A DNA stretch of 64,000 nucleotides from Clostridia bacterium (GTDB taxonomy: Bacteria; Bacillota; Peptococcia; DRI-13; UBA5745), in the NCBI GenBank assembly GCA_018436095.1, contig JAHDMJ010000008.1, positions 124,001 to 188,000 of the forward strand, written 5' to 3'. Position 1 is the first letter of the stretch. Each line of letters begins with the position of its first letter. The notes below the pieces were generated by a model, which made no database searches, had not been told where the DNA came from, and saw only the letters and a program-made list of their open reading frames with translations. Shown here one piece after another: positions 25,471 through 33,095 of this stretch. Made by a program: the position numbers and the translations under genes.

Positions 25471-25505
25471 AAATATAGCTTCTCTTTAACAGAGAAGCTA
25501 TATTT
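25471..25505 (-). terminator. Terminator after tRNA-Ala
   Basis: Perfect 15-base arms AAATATAGCTTCTCT (25471-25485) and the complement (25491-25505) lie immediately 3' of the tRNA on the minus strand, with AT-rich flanks. Confidence 0.75.
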
Positions 25506-25507
25506 TA

Positions 25508-25580
<73 letters not shown>

Positions 25581-25656
25581 TTGCAGCAAGGAAAGAAAGC
25601 TTTCCTGCTTGACTTTTTTATTATAACAAAAATATGGGTTTTGTAAAGATAACCTC

Positions 25657-26910
25657 CTAAAATAAAGTTTGCAGATTTCCCGCCTCATCAAAGGACAATT
25701 CAAAGGGGCCACTTATTTTTTCGATATTTGTCTTGTCTTTTATGACATCAAAGACCTGCTCCGATACGGCCATATATTCCAGGGAGCTTGTATTTTTGAT
25801 GTAAATAGCTCTGAGGGCTTCCGTTTTTTCGATGCCTGTAGCGGTGAAAGAAACCTCGATGGCTTTAAGGTCATTGGGCGCCACGCAAGGAATTTTTGCC
25901 TGGAGAAGGCAGGTGGAAGTCATACCGGTAATAGAGGTGGCCTCGATATCAATTTTAGCAAAGGCCCTTTTGGTAATGATATCGACTACCCCCAGGCCCA
26001 TGGCGTTGCCGTGGGATACCTCGGTGAAATCCAGTACGGCTATGGTCTTGATCTTCGGCGCTGCAGGCTCGGCCTGGCCCGGAATCATGATTCTGCCTAC
26101 AACCTTCGTGTCAACGCAGGTACCGGAAATATTTTTGCCGGCTTCCTGTATAATCAGGGTATCAAGATCAGCTACAGGCAATTTGATGGAGCTGTCTTTT
26201 ACTTTTTCCAATAGAGCAATTTCTGTTTCCACGAACTTTTCGGGCAGTACCGCATGAATACCGTTTGTTTCCTGCTTCCAATTTTCCGTTATGGCTATGC
26301 CAAATATAACGGGGAGTTTTTCTAACATCAGGGCTGCCGCTTCACGGATGGCGGGCCCGTAGCCCAGCCTTAAAGCGTTGGCATGGATATGTGTAGCTCC
26401 CTGATGATTTCCTATACCGATAGCCAGTAATTTGCAAAGGCCGCTTTCGGTGGTATCCTCAAAATCCGTATGGCACTTAATGCGATTGATGAGGATCATT
26501 TGATCAAAAGCCAGGGCAGTTTTAGCGCCGTAAACCTCCATGCCGTTTTTCGCTGTTCCGTACAATACGCTTTCCGTTGTCCAGCTGATCTCCGCCCCCA
26601 TGCTTTCTCCAGTTATGCCGAGGGAATGGAGGATTTCTTCTTGCCCGGAAGACGTACTGGCGCCATGGCTTCCCATAGCGGCAAAAATAATGGGGCGGCC
26701 CTGGTGCTCCTTCACCAGATCAACCACCGTTTTTACAATAGTCTCAAGATTGCTGATACCCCGGCTGCCTACGGCAATACCCACAGTTTTCCCCTTTAAG
26801 CTGCCCAATTTATATTCCATTTCCCGCACTGCTTTGATGACGGCTTCCGGTATATCGGCGATTTTATCTGCATGATAATTTTGCTTAATCATGACGAATC
26901 TGGGAAACAT
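25657..26910 (-). CDS. DUF2088 / lactate racemase (LarA)-like protein
   Basis: A 417-residue protein whose N-terminal half matches the LarA/DUF2088 fold: GKTVGIAVGSRGISN (about residues 40-54), the AAMGSHGASTSSGQ stretch (about 77-90) and NRIKCHTDFEDTTESGLCKLL (about 140-160). LarA itself uses a nickel-pincer cofactor to invert hydroxyacids. Proteins of this length and pattern are related but mostly uncharacterised. The start has only a weak SD (GGTG). It is the last gene after two UxaA-type dehydratase subunits, so it probably acts on the same hydroxyacid or sugar acid. Gap to the preceding gene is 53 bases. Confidence 0.8.
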   Translation of the reverse strand: MFPRFVMIKQNYHADKIADIPEAVIKAVREMEYKLGSLKGKTVGIAVGSRGISNLETIVKTVVDLVKEHQGRPIIFAAMGSHGASTSSGQEEILHSLGITGESMGAEISWTTESVLYGTAKNGMEVYGAKTALAFDQMILINRIKCHTDFEDTTESGLCKLLAIGIGNHQGATHIHANALRLGYGPAIREAAALMLEKLPVIFGIAITENWKQETNGIHAVLPEKFVETEIALLEKVKDSSIKLPVADLDTLIIQEAGKNISGTCVDTKVVGRIMIPGQAEPAAPKIKTIAVLDFTEVSHGNAMGLGVVDIITKRAFAKIDIEATSITGMTSTCLLQAKIPCVAPNDLKAIEVSFTATGIEKTEALRAIYIKNTSSLEYMAVSEQVFDVIKDKTNIEKISGPFELSFDEAGNLQTLF

Positions 26911-26963
26911 TACGCACCGGCTTTCTATCAATAGCTTTTGTCAATGCCTCTATGTCAATATCT

Positions 26964-28124
26964 CTATGTCAATATTGGCGAAACTCTATATAAGGAAAAC
27001 TCTCTATGCCCTAATTTTTCGGCCGCCGTCAACTCGCCCTCTGCCACGGCAAGGACTTGATTAAAAATCGCCTCGCCGCCTGCTGCTATAGAAGTATCGC
27101 CTTCCACAATATCCGATAAATCAATATCAAAATTCTCCCTCATTAGCTGAGCTATCTTGGAATTGGCCGTTACTTTTATCACCGGTGCGGCTGCAAAGCC
27201 CATAGGGGTACCCCTGCCTGTGGTGAAGATGATAATTTGGGACCCCGCTGCGCTTAGTCCCAGGGAGCAAGCCATATCGTTGCCGGGGGTATCAACGAAG
27301 CTGACGCCGCTTTTCGTAGCCGTATCGCCAAACTCCAAAGCTGCTACAATCAGGGCCCGGCCTATTTTGCAGACGCCGCCTAAAGATTTTTCTTCGATAG
27401 TGGAAAGGCCGCCCTCAATATTGCCGGGAGAAGGCTGAGTCCCCCTTAAATCCACTTTCATATCAATGGCGGTATCTTCAACCTTTTTGATCTTGCCCAC
27501 AATAAAATCATAGATTTCTTCACTGGTGCAGTGCTCTTTAATGATATCTTCCGCTCCCATCAGCTCTGTTGTCTCGCCAAAAACTACCTTGCCGCCCAGG
27601 GCGGTAAGCTTTTCGGTAAATACGCCTACCGCCGGGTTTGAGGCGATTCCCGAAGTGAAATCAGAGCCGCCGCATTCCACACCGACGGTTAAATTAGCAA
27701 TATCGGTCTCAACTTTTTGCTGGCTCTCAAGCTGAACCGCAAATTTTCGGCAAATTTCTCTGCCGATTCCCACAGTTTTTTCTGTGCCGCCAACCTCCTG
27801 CATAACCAGCAATTCCGTATTTGGCTGTTGGGATTTTATCGCTTCATACAAATCATGGGGAAGTATTTCTTCACAGCCTAAGCCAACGACAAGAACGGCG
27901 CCGTTGTTTGGATGGATACCCATTTTTGCTAAACATTTGCTGGAAAGCTCTTTATCGTAGCCTAGCTGGTCGCAGCCGTAAGGATGAGTATAGGCATCGG
28001 CTATCTCTACGGCAGAAGCGATAAGCTGAGCTACATGACTCACACAGGCTACTGTGGGTATCACCGCAATGCGGTTTCTCACCCCGTAGCTGCCGTTTTC
28101 ACGCCGGTACATTTTAATGTTCAT
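26964..28124 (-). CDS. UxaA-family (altronate/galactarate dehydratase-like) large subunit
   Basis: A 386-residue protein matching the C-terminal catalytic part of altronate and galactarate dehydratases, which remove water from sugar acids with an iron centre. Family landmarks: RENGSYGVRNRIAVIPTVACVSH at the N-terminus, GLGCEEILP, VGVECGGSDFTSGIASNPAVG (about 150-170), and the late FVDTPGNDMACSLGLSAAGSQIIIFTTGRGTPMG (about 275-308). The gene overlaps the SAF-domain small subunit by four bases. Substrate unknown. Confidence 0.9.
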   Translation of the reverse strand: MNIKMYRRENGSYGVRNRIAVIPTVACVSHVAQLIASAVEIADAYTHPYGCDQLGYDKELSSKCLAKMGIHPNNGAVLVVGLGCEEILPHDLYEAIKSQQPNTELLVMQEVGGTEKTVGIGREICRKFAVQLESQQKVETDIANLTVGVECGGSDFTSGIASNPAVGVFTEKLTALGGKVVFGETTELMGAEDIIKEHCTSEEIYDFIVGKIKKVEDTAIDMKVDLRGTQPSPGNIEGGLSTIEEKSLGGVCKIGRALIVAALEFGDTATKSGVSFVDTPGNDMACSLGLSAAGSQIIIFTTGRGTPMGFAAAPVIKVTANSKIAQLMRENFDIDLSDIVEGDTSIAAGGEAIFNQVLAVAEGELTAAEKLGHREFSLYRVSPILT

Positions 28125-28414
28125 CGCAAATCACCTCTGCCGCGGCGGCTGGCCAGATTATGAATATGAACAAGCTGGCCGGCGCTAATCCCTTGCGTAG
28201 CCGTCCCAATAGTATGATTATATTTGATGATTTCATCGTCAGCCTGAAGATTCTTAATCGCAATTTTATGGCCTCTGTTTATATCATTCAAAGCTCTGAT
28301 CATGCAAACAGCCGCCTTGTTTGCATCCTTTATTTCCACATCGTCGCCTATAGTCACATCCTCAAGAACAGTGGCCGTATTATCCTTTTCTGAAAGGAGC
28401 AGAGCTTTTTTCAC
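28121..28414 (-). CDS. UxaA-family small subunit (SAF domain)
   Basis: A 97-residue SAF-domain protein corresponding to the N-terminal domain of altronate dehydratase, here a separate subunit. The pattern is seen in VCMIRALNDINRGHKIAIKNLQADDEIIKYNHTIGTATQGISAGQLVHIHNL (residues 35-86), with the conserved HKIA and YG/NxxIG positions and the terminal HxHN. AAAGGATGATTC lies before the ATG. It starts the three-gene operon; a terminator of the preceding gene lies just upstream. Confidence 0.9.
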   Translation of the reverse strand: MKKALLLSEKDNTATVLEDVTIGDDVEIKDANKAAVCMIRALNDINRGHKIAIKNLQADDEIIKYNHTIGTATQGISAGQLVHIHNLASRRGRGDLR

Positions 28415-28469
28415 GGAGAATCATCCTTTCTGTTGAATCTCTAATTAGAACGGTGTAATTATTATTATA

Positions 28470-28506
28470 ACAAAAGCGGGCTTTTGTTTTCAAGCCCGCT
28501 TTTGTC
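28470..28506 (-). terminator. Terminator after the 28541 gene
   Basis: ACAAAAGCGGGCTT and CAAGCCCGCTTTTGT pair around a T-rich loop between the small gene and the UxaA operon. On the minus strand the stem is followed by TTATAATAAT. Confidence 0.75.
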
Positions 28507-28540
28507 TGGGTACCTTTGCCGGATATGCTTTTTTACAGCC

Positions 28541-28726
28541 TTACACTTTCTCTTTGCCTCCCGGCAGATTGATAGGATAGAGGTCTTCATAAGATTCAGC
28601 TTCGCTGTCGGACGTTACTAACGAAGGGATCAGCCCGGTACAATCCATAGCGGAAGTGGTAACTTTCGTTTCAAAAATGGCTCCTTGATTAACGGCGCCA
28701 TTTTTTTTGCGCAGAGTTTTGTCCAT
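28541..28726 (-). CDS. Small protein with MDCTGL motif
   Basis: A 61-residue hydrophilic protein: a basic N-terminus (MDKTLRKKNGAVNQG), a central ETKVTTSAMDCTGLIPS stretch and an acidic end with SEAESYEDLYPI. The ATG at 28726 follows AAAGGA by 9 bases, and the gene has its own terminator, which supports it being real. From memory, similar short proteins with a VTTSAMDCTGLI-like core occur across Clostridia, but I cannot name a family or function. No signal peptide or membrane segment. Confidence 0.55.
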   Translation of the reverse strand: MDKTLRKKNGAVNQGAIFETKVTTSAMDCTGLIPSLVTSDSEAESYEDLYPINLPGGKEKV

Positions 28727-28884
28727 AGTCAATCATCCTTTCCCGTATGTTCTTCCGGTTTAGTTTGTGCCGGCAGAGAAATCCTATTCAGTCATTGCGT
28801 TGAATACTGCGGCTGTGGGACAACTTCAAAATAAGGATCTGCCGGATTTTTGATGAACATGCCTTGAATATTAAAGTCTGTCTG

Positions 28885-28913
28885 TTGACAGATACTTTTA
28901 TTTTTATTAAAAT
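28885..28913 (+). promoter_or_regulatory. Promoter of the thiW transcript
   Basis: TTGACA (28885-28890) and TAAAAT (28908-28913), 17 bases apart, start the transcript at about 28920, directly at the TPP aptamer. Confidence 0.85.
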
Positions 28914-28920
28914 CATTATG

Positions 28921-29010
28921 AAACAGGGGAGCTTGTAAAGCAGGCTGAGAGGAAGTGGTTAAACTTCGACCCTTTTACCTGATGCGGATAATGCCGCCGT
29001 AGGAAGCTAT
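28921..29010 (+). ncRNA. TPP riboswitch (THI element)
   Basis: The aptamer shows the conserved blocks in order: CAGGGGAGC, GCTGAGAGG, GACCCTTTTACCTGATGCGGATAATGCCGCCGTAGGAAGC (given here as landmarks at 28943-29008). It binds thiamine pyrophosphate and normally turns off thiamine genes. A possible terminator (GGAGGCG...CGGCTCC then TGTTTTTT, about 29024-29056) follows. It controls thiW, a thiamine-precursor transporter. Confidence 0.95.
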
Positions 29011-29059
29011 AGATTGATTCTTGCGGAGGCGTCACAGCAGGCGGCTCCTGTTTTTTGCC

Positions 29060-29339
29060 TTTTTTATCGAAAACTCCAAAAGGAGTGATGGCTCCTTTGA
29101 TGAAAGGAAGTGTTGACGGCACTGGCAGAAAGCCTGCGACGGGCAGAGGGGGAGCTCCCTGTGCTTTGTATAACAGCGATGGGAAGCCGTGTTCCGGCGT
29201 GAGAGGAGACCAATAAGTCTCGACCGACCTTTCAGCGAATCTTGATTCGCATGGGGCATTTTACCCGCCCCATCTGTTTACAGGGAAGCGACGCTGTTAT
29301 TGCCGTTTTCTCTGCACTACTTTAAAGGAGTTTAAGAAG
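29060..29339 (+). other. Long structured leader between TPP aptamer and thiW
   Basis: About 280 bases with no gene follow the probable TPP terminator. Hairpins visible by eye: AAAGGAG/CTCCTTT (about 29079-29098), GCGAATC/GATTCGC (about 29234-29251) and ATGGGGC/GCCCCAT (29251-29273). A long-range pairing joins ATAACAGCG (about 29169-29178) and CGCTGTTAT (about 29292-29300) and encloses most of it. I could not match it to a known riboswitch class. Confidence 0.5.
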
Positions 29340-29861
29340 ATGAAAGAAAACAACATCCGGAAATTATCGGTTGCAGGGGTCCTTTGCGCCCTTGCAGTTG
29401 TAGGCAGTTTGTTCTCTGTGCCCGTATTCGGCAGCAAATGCGCGCCTGTGCAGCACATGGTCAATGTCTTGTGCGCAGTGTTTCTCGGCCCCGCTTATGC
29501 CCTGGGGGCGGCTTTTGCCGCCAGCCTGATCCGCAATCTTATGGGGATCGGCAGCCTGATGGCTTTTCCGGGCAGTATGATCGGCGCTCTCTTATCCGGT
29601 ATTCTTTACCGGAGAACAAAAAAACTTTCCCTTGCTTTGCTTGGAGAGGTATTTGGCACAGCCATTCTCGGCGGTTTATGCGCTTATCCCATAGCAATCC
29701 TCCTGATGGGGAAAAGCGCCGCCGGGCTTGCTTTTTACGCCTATATTGTGCCTTTCTTGATATCTACGGCGGCGGGCTCCGCCTTGTCGGGCCTACTGCT
29801 TTATTCACTGCAAAAAACAGGAACCCTGAAAAAGCTTGATCGGAACTTGGAAAACCTTTGA
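29340..29861 (+). CDS. thiW: ThiW-family ECF S component (thiamine precursor uptake)
   Basis: A 173-residue membrane protein with five to six helices, predicted to bind a thiazole-type thiamine precursor for an ECF transporter. The ThiW pattern is visible in the first half (KLSVAGVLCALAVVGSLFSVPV, then KCAPVQHMVNVLCAVFLGPAYA and an FAASLIRNLMGIGSLMAFPGSMIG block). AAAGGAG lies 9 bases before the ATG. Control by the upstream TPP riboswitch supports the assignment; the shared ECF energising module is not in this window. Confidence 0.9.
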   Translation: MKENNIRKLSVAGVLCALAVVGSLFSVPVFGSKCAPVQHMVNVLCAVFLGPAYALGAAFAASLIRNLMGIGSLMAFPGSMIGALLSGILYRRTKKLSLALLGEVFGTAILGGLCAYPIAILLMGKSAAGLAFYAYIVPFLISTAAGSALSGLLLYSLQKTGTLKKLDRNLENL

Positions 29862-29862
29862 T

Positions 29863-29891
29863 TTGACAGAAAGGCTTTTTCATGATAAAAA
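29863..29891 (+). promoter_or_regulatory. Promoter of the ABC-F transcript
   Basis: TTGACA (29863-29868) and TAAAAA (29886-29891) with a 17-base spacer and an extended TG at 29883-29884, right after the thiW stop. The start would be at about 29898, giving a leader of about 255 bases. Confidence 0.75.
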
Positions 29892-29922
29892 GATTATAGA
29901 TAAACAGATTGGAGTTGGGAAG

Positions 29923-29943
29923 ATGCGTCAGCTTTCTTGCTAA
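29923..29943 (+). CDS. Leader peptide MRQLSC of the ABC-F attenuator
   Basis: A six-codon frame ATG CGT CAG CTT TCT TGC TAA lies about 25 bases after the predicted transcript start and is preceded by GGAG/GGGA at SD distance. Its codons (CTTTCTTGCT, 29932-29941) are complementary to AGCAGGAAAG at 30009-30018, so ribosome position on the peptide can change the folding of the leader. This layout is typical of antibiotic-responsive attenuators of resistance genes; expression is inferred. Confidence 0.6.
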   Translation: MRQLSC

Positions 29944-30091
29944 AGGTTATACCGGGCATAGCGATAGTAATCATTCAGGCGAAACACGCCCTATTTTTGC
30001 TGTGCCTAAGCAGGAAAGTTACAACGTCCCCATTTCTCTGATTTAGAATTTGCCGATTGCCGCTAAGAGCGGGGATTGGCGGCGCTATTTC

Positions 30092-30125
30092 GCTGCAGGG
30101 TGTAACTACCCTGCAGCTTATTTTA
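30092..30125 (+). terminator. Attenuator terminator before the ABC-F gene
   Basis: GCTGCAGGGT (30092-30101) and ACCCTGCAGC (30108-30117) form a perfect 10-base stem followed by TTATTTTATTT. It ends about 30 bases before the ABC-F start, inside the same leader, so it must be read through for expression. Confidence 0.8.
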
Positions 30126-30154
30126 TTTGCATTGATTGTTTTGGAGGTGTTTAT

Positions 30155-31654
30155 ATGTCGATGATTCAGGTGGCAGGCCTAACTTTTGGCTATGACGGCA
30201 GCGCCGATACAGTATTTGAGAATGTTTCTTTTGAGCTTGATACGGATTGGAAGCTGGGGTTTGTAGGACGAAACGGCAGAGGCAAAACCACATTTCTGCA
30301 CCTTTTAATGAAAAAATACGAATACAGGGGCCGGATTTCGGCAGCCGTAGATTTTGATTATTTCCCTTTTCCTATGCCGGAGCCCCATCGCCTCACTGCG
30401 GAGATCATAGAAGGGGTCTGTCCGGAAGCCGCTCCTTGGCAAATCCAGCGGGAATTGTCTTTGCTGCAAATGGACGAGGAGGCTTTAGACCGGCCCTTTG
30501 CCACGTTAAGCAATGGCGAGCGAACAAAAGTTCTGCTTGCTGCCTTGTTCCTGAGGGAAAACCATTTTCTGCTCATTGATGAGCCGACTAATCACTTGGA
30601 TATGCTGGGCCGCACCGTGGTCAGCCAATACTTAGCCGCCAAGAAAGGCTTCATTCTGGTATCCCACGACAGAGCTTTCCTGGATGGCTGCGTCGATCAT
30701 ATTTTATCCATCAATAAAAAAGATATTTCAGTTCGTAAGGGCGACTTTACTACCTGGCAGGAGAATATGGCCCGCCAGGAGGCTTTCGAGCTGGCGGAAA
30801 ACCAACGGCTGGAAAAGGAAGTCAAACGGCTGGGCAAAGCGGCCAAACAGACGGAGGCTTGGTCGGATCAAGTGGAAAAGACGAAGTTCGGTCAACGGTT
30901 GTCGGGCAGTAAGCCGGATAAAGGCTATATCGGTCATAAGGCCGCTAAGATGATGAAGCGCTCCAAAGTAACGGAAGAACGGCAGCAGCGGGCTCTGGAG
31001 GAGAAATCAGCTTTGCTGAAAAATGTGGAGCAGTCTGATCCGTTATTTATCCGGCCTTTAAGCTATCACAAGCAAAGACTGCTGGAGGTAAGGGATTTAA
31101 CTCTTTTTTATGGTGAGAAGCAGGTTTGCGGTCCTCTGCAGTTTGCCATAGAAGAAGGAGACCGTTTGTTTTTGCAGGGGCAAAACGGCAGCGGCAAATC
31201 CAGTATATTAAAACTGCTGGCCGGAGTAAAAGAAGGTTTGCCGGATTACGAAGGAAAAATAGATATGGGCAGCCGTTTGGCGGTTTCCTATGTGCCCCAG
31301 GATACCGCCTTTTTGCAAGGAAATTTGAGAGAATTTGCCGAAAAGGAAGGCTTAGACGAAAGCCTGTTCAAAACCTTGCTGCACAAACTGGATTTCAGCC
31401 GGCGGCAGTTTGATAAGGATATGGCGGATTTCAGCGCCGGGCAGAAAAAGAAGGTACTGCTGGCTAAAAGCATGAGCCAATCGGCTCATCTGTATATTTG
31501 GGATGAACCCTTAAATTACGTGGATGTCATCTCCCGGATGCAAATCGAGAAGCTGCTGCTGGAATATAAACCTACGATGATTTTGGTGGAGCATGATCTG
31601 GCTTTTTGCCGGCAAATAGCTACAAAAATTTTAAAGATAGGAGTCCCGTTATAG
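30155..31654 (+). CDS. Lsa-type ABC-F ribosomal protection protein
   Basis: A 499-residue protein with two ABC ATPase domains and no membrane segments. Domain 1 has Walker A GRNGRGKTT (about residues 40-48), signature LSNGERTKV and Walker B FLLIDEPTNHLD. The linker (about 190-300) is the long charged antibiotic-resistance-type interdomain arm. Domain 2 has GQNGSGKSS, FSAGQKKKVLLAKS and LYIWDEPLNYVD. The spacing and the SQSAxLYIWDEPLNY stretch closely resemble Lsa/Vml-type proteins that displace lincosamides, streptogramin A and pleuromutilins from the ribosome. ATG 30155 follows GGAGGTG; the longer frame upstream is leader RNA. Regulated by the attenuator described at 29923-30125. Confidence 0.9.
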   Translation: MSMIQVAGLTFGYDGSADTVFENVSFELDTDWKLGFVGRNGRGKTTFLHLLMKKYEYRGRISAAVDFDYFPFPMPEPHRLTAEIIEGVCPEAAPWQIQRELSLLQMDEEALDRPFATLSNGERTKVLLAALFLRENHFLLIDEPTNHLDMLGRTVVSQYLAAKKGFILVSHDRAFLDGCVDHILSINKKDISVRKGDFTTWQENMARQEAFELAENQRLEKEVKRLGKAAKQTEAWSDQVEKTKFGQRLSGSKPDKGYIGHKAAKMMKRSKVTEERQQRALEEKSALLKNVEQSDPLFIRPLSYHKQRLLEVRDLTLFYGEKQVCGPLQFAIEEGDRLFLQGQNGSGKSSILKLLAGVKEGLPDYEGKIDMGSRLAVSYVPQDTAFLQGNLREFAEKEGLDESLFKTLLHKLDFSRRQFDKDMADFSAGQKKKVLLAKSMSQSAHLYIWDEPLNYVDVISRMQIEKLLLEYKPTMILVEHDLAFCRQIATKILKIGVPL

Positions 31655-31678
31655 GAAAATTATGTTACAATAAACGAT

Positions 31679-33064
31679 ATGGAACTTTTTAAACATAAAA
31701 ACAATCTATTTGTTAAAAGCCGCCGGTTATTGTTGGTATATATGCTGGTTTGCTTTCTTAGCGGCGCCGGCGCCGCTTTTGCAGAGTCTGGTTTCCCAGT
31801 GTCCGCTTCCGCAGAATCTGTAGAAAGGCCGGAGACGGCAAAAGCGGCAGTGATGACGGAGGTTTTAACCGTAAGTTCTTCCGGCGGCCAAAAAACCGCC
31901 TGTCTTCTTGACGGCAAAACCTCCACTAAGCTATCCTTGCCGGCAGAGACTATTCTGGATATTACAGTGACTCAGGACCAGGTGATCAGCGGCCTTTATT
32001 TGATCTGGGACCGGCCGCCGGGGCAGTGGGCATTAAGCTGGGGCGGCGAAGATGAAGAAATATGGGGCAATCAGGGTTATCTTCATGAGTATGTTTCCTT
32101 TAAAGAGGGCATAAATTCATTACGTATCCGTTTGATGGAAAGCAGCGCTTTACTGTGTGAGATTTATGCTTTCGGCCCCGGCCTGTTGCCGGAATGGGTG
32201 CAGATATGGCAGCCTCCTCATAAGAGAGCCGATTTGCTGCTGCTGCCCACTCATGCCGATGACGAACATTTGTTCTTTGGCGGTACTATGCCTTATTATG
32301 TCGGTGAATTGGGCTTAAAAGTACAGGTTGCTTATTTGACCAACCACTGGGGGGAACCCTATCGGCCCCACGAGCTGCTCAACGGCTTATGGATTGTGGG
32401 TATAGAACATTATCCGATCATCGGCCCCTATACGGATTATCCCTCCAGAAGCCTGGATCATGCCCGCAGTCTCTATGATGCAGAGGAAATGGTGGATTAC
32501 CAGATTGGCTTACTCCGCCGGTTTCGGCCTTTGGTAGTAATCGGCCACGATATTGGCGGAGAGTACGGCCATGGCGTTCACATGCTTAATACGGATACTT
32601 TGCGCCTGGCTCTGGAGGCCAGCGGCGATCCCGAGGCGGCGGCCGAATCCGCCGGGCTTTATGGCCTTTGGGATGTGCCTAAGACCTATTTGCATCTCTA
32701 TCCGGAAAATCAACTCCAAATGGATTGGGACCGGCCTTTGTCCCGTTTCGGCGGCGCCACGGCCTTTGAAATGGCGCAAAAAGGCTTTGCCTGTCATTTT
32801 TCTCAGCAAAAATGGTATTCGGTCAGAAAAACCGGTGTTCACGATTGCCGCAGTTTTGGGCTTTACCGCAGCCACCGGGGCCCGGATCTTAACGGCGGCG
32901 ATTTTATGGAAGGCCTGGCCCCTTATCCTGTGGCGAGATTCCCTTATGAAGATTTAAAACTGCCCCGGTTTGATTTGAAACGCTATGGGTCCGCGGGGAT
33001 AGGCAATTATTTTAGCCTGGGAAGTTTACGGGAAGAAGCGGCCCGTCGCTTTGCATCCGTTTAA
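31679..33064 (+). CDS. Secreted PIG-L/LmbE-family deacetylase
   Basis: A 461-residue exported protein. Residues 1-37 form a signal peptide (basic start, hydrophobic core, AFA). About 60-175 is a beta-rich region, then comes a PIG-L domain with the zinc motif PTHADDE (about residues 188-194, in place of PHPDDE) and the second ligand region HDIGGEYGHGVH (about 290-301). Such enzymes remove N-acetyl groups from sugars. It is first in a row of five plus-strand genes that look devoted to cell-surface glycans. No strong SD precedes the ATG. Confidence 0.85.
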   Translation: MELFKHKNNLFVKSRRLLLVYMLVCFLSGAGAAFAESGFPVSASAESVERPETAKAAVMTEVLTVSSSGGQKTACLLDGKTSTKLSLPAETILDITVTQDQVISGLYLIWDRPPGQWALSWGGEDEEIWGNQGYLHEYVSFKEGINSLRIRLMESSALLCEIYAFGPGLLPEWVQIWQPPHKRADLLLLPTHADDEHLFFGGTMPYYVGELGLKVQVAYLTNHWGEPYRPHELLNGLWIVGIEHYPIIGPYTDYPSRSLDHARSLYDAEEMVDYQIGLLRRFRPLVVIGHDIGGEYGHGVHMLNTDTLRLALEASGDPEAAAESAGLYGLWDVPKTYLHLYPENQLQMDWDRPLSRFGGATAFEMAQKGFACHFSQQKWYSVRKTGVHDCRSFGLYRSHRGPDLNGGDFMEGLAPYPVARFPYEDLKLPRFDLKRYGSAGIGNYFSLGSLREEAARRFASV

Positions 33065-33095
33065 GCAAAGCATTTAGAGTGGAGGCAAACACCTA

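Noticed and set aside
26948-26976. Short tandem CTCTATGTCAATAT repeat
   Set aside because: Only two copies at the end of the UxaA gene; too small to call a functional element.
29100-29230. Cobalamin riboswitch
   Set aside because: AGGAGACC and GGCACTGG-like strings are present, but the GCCACTG box and the order of conserved blocks do not fit.
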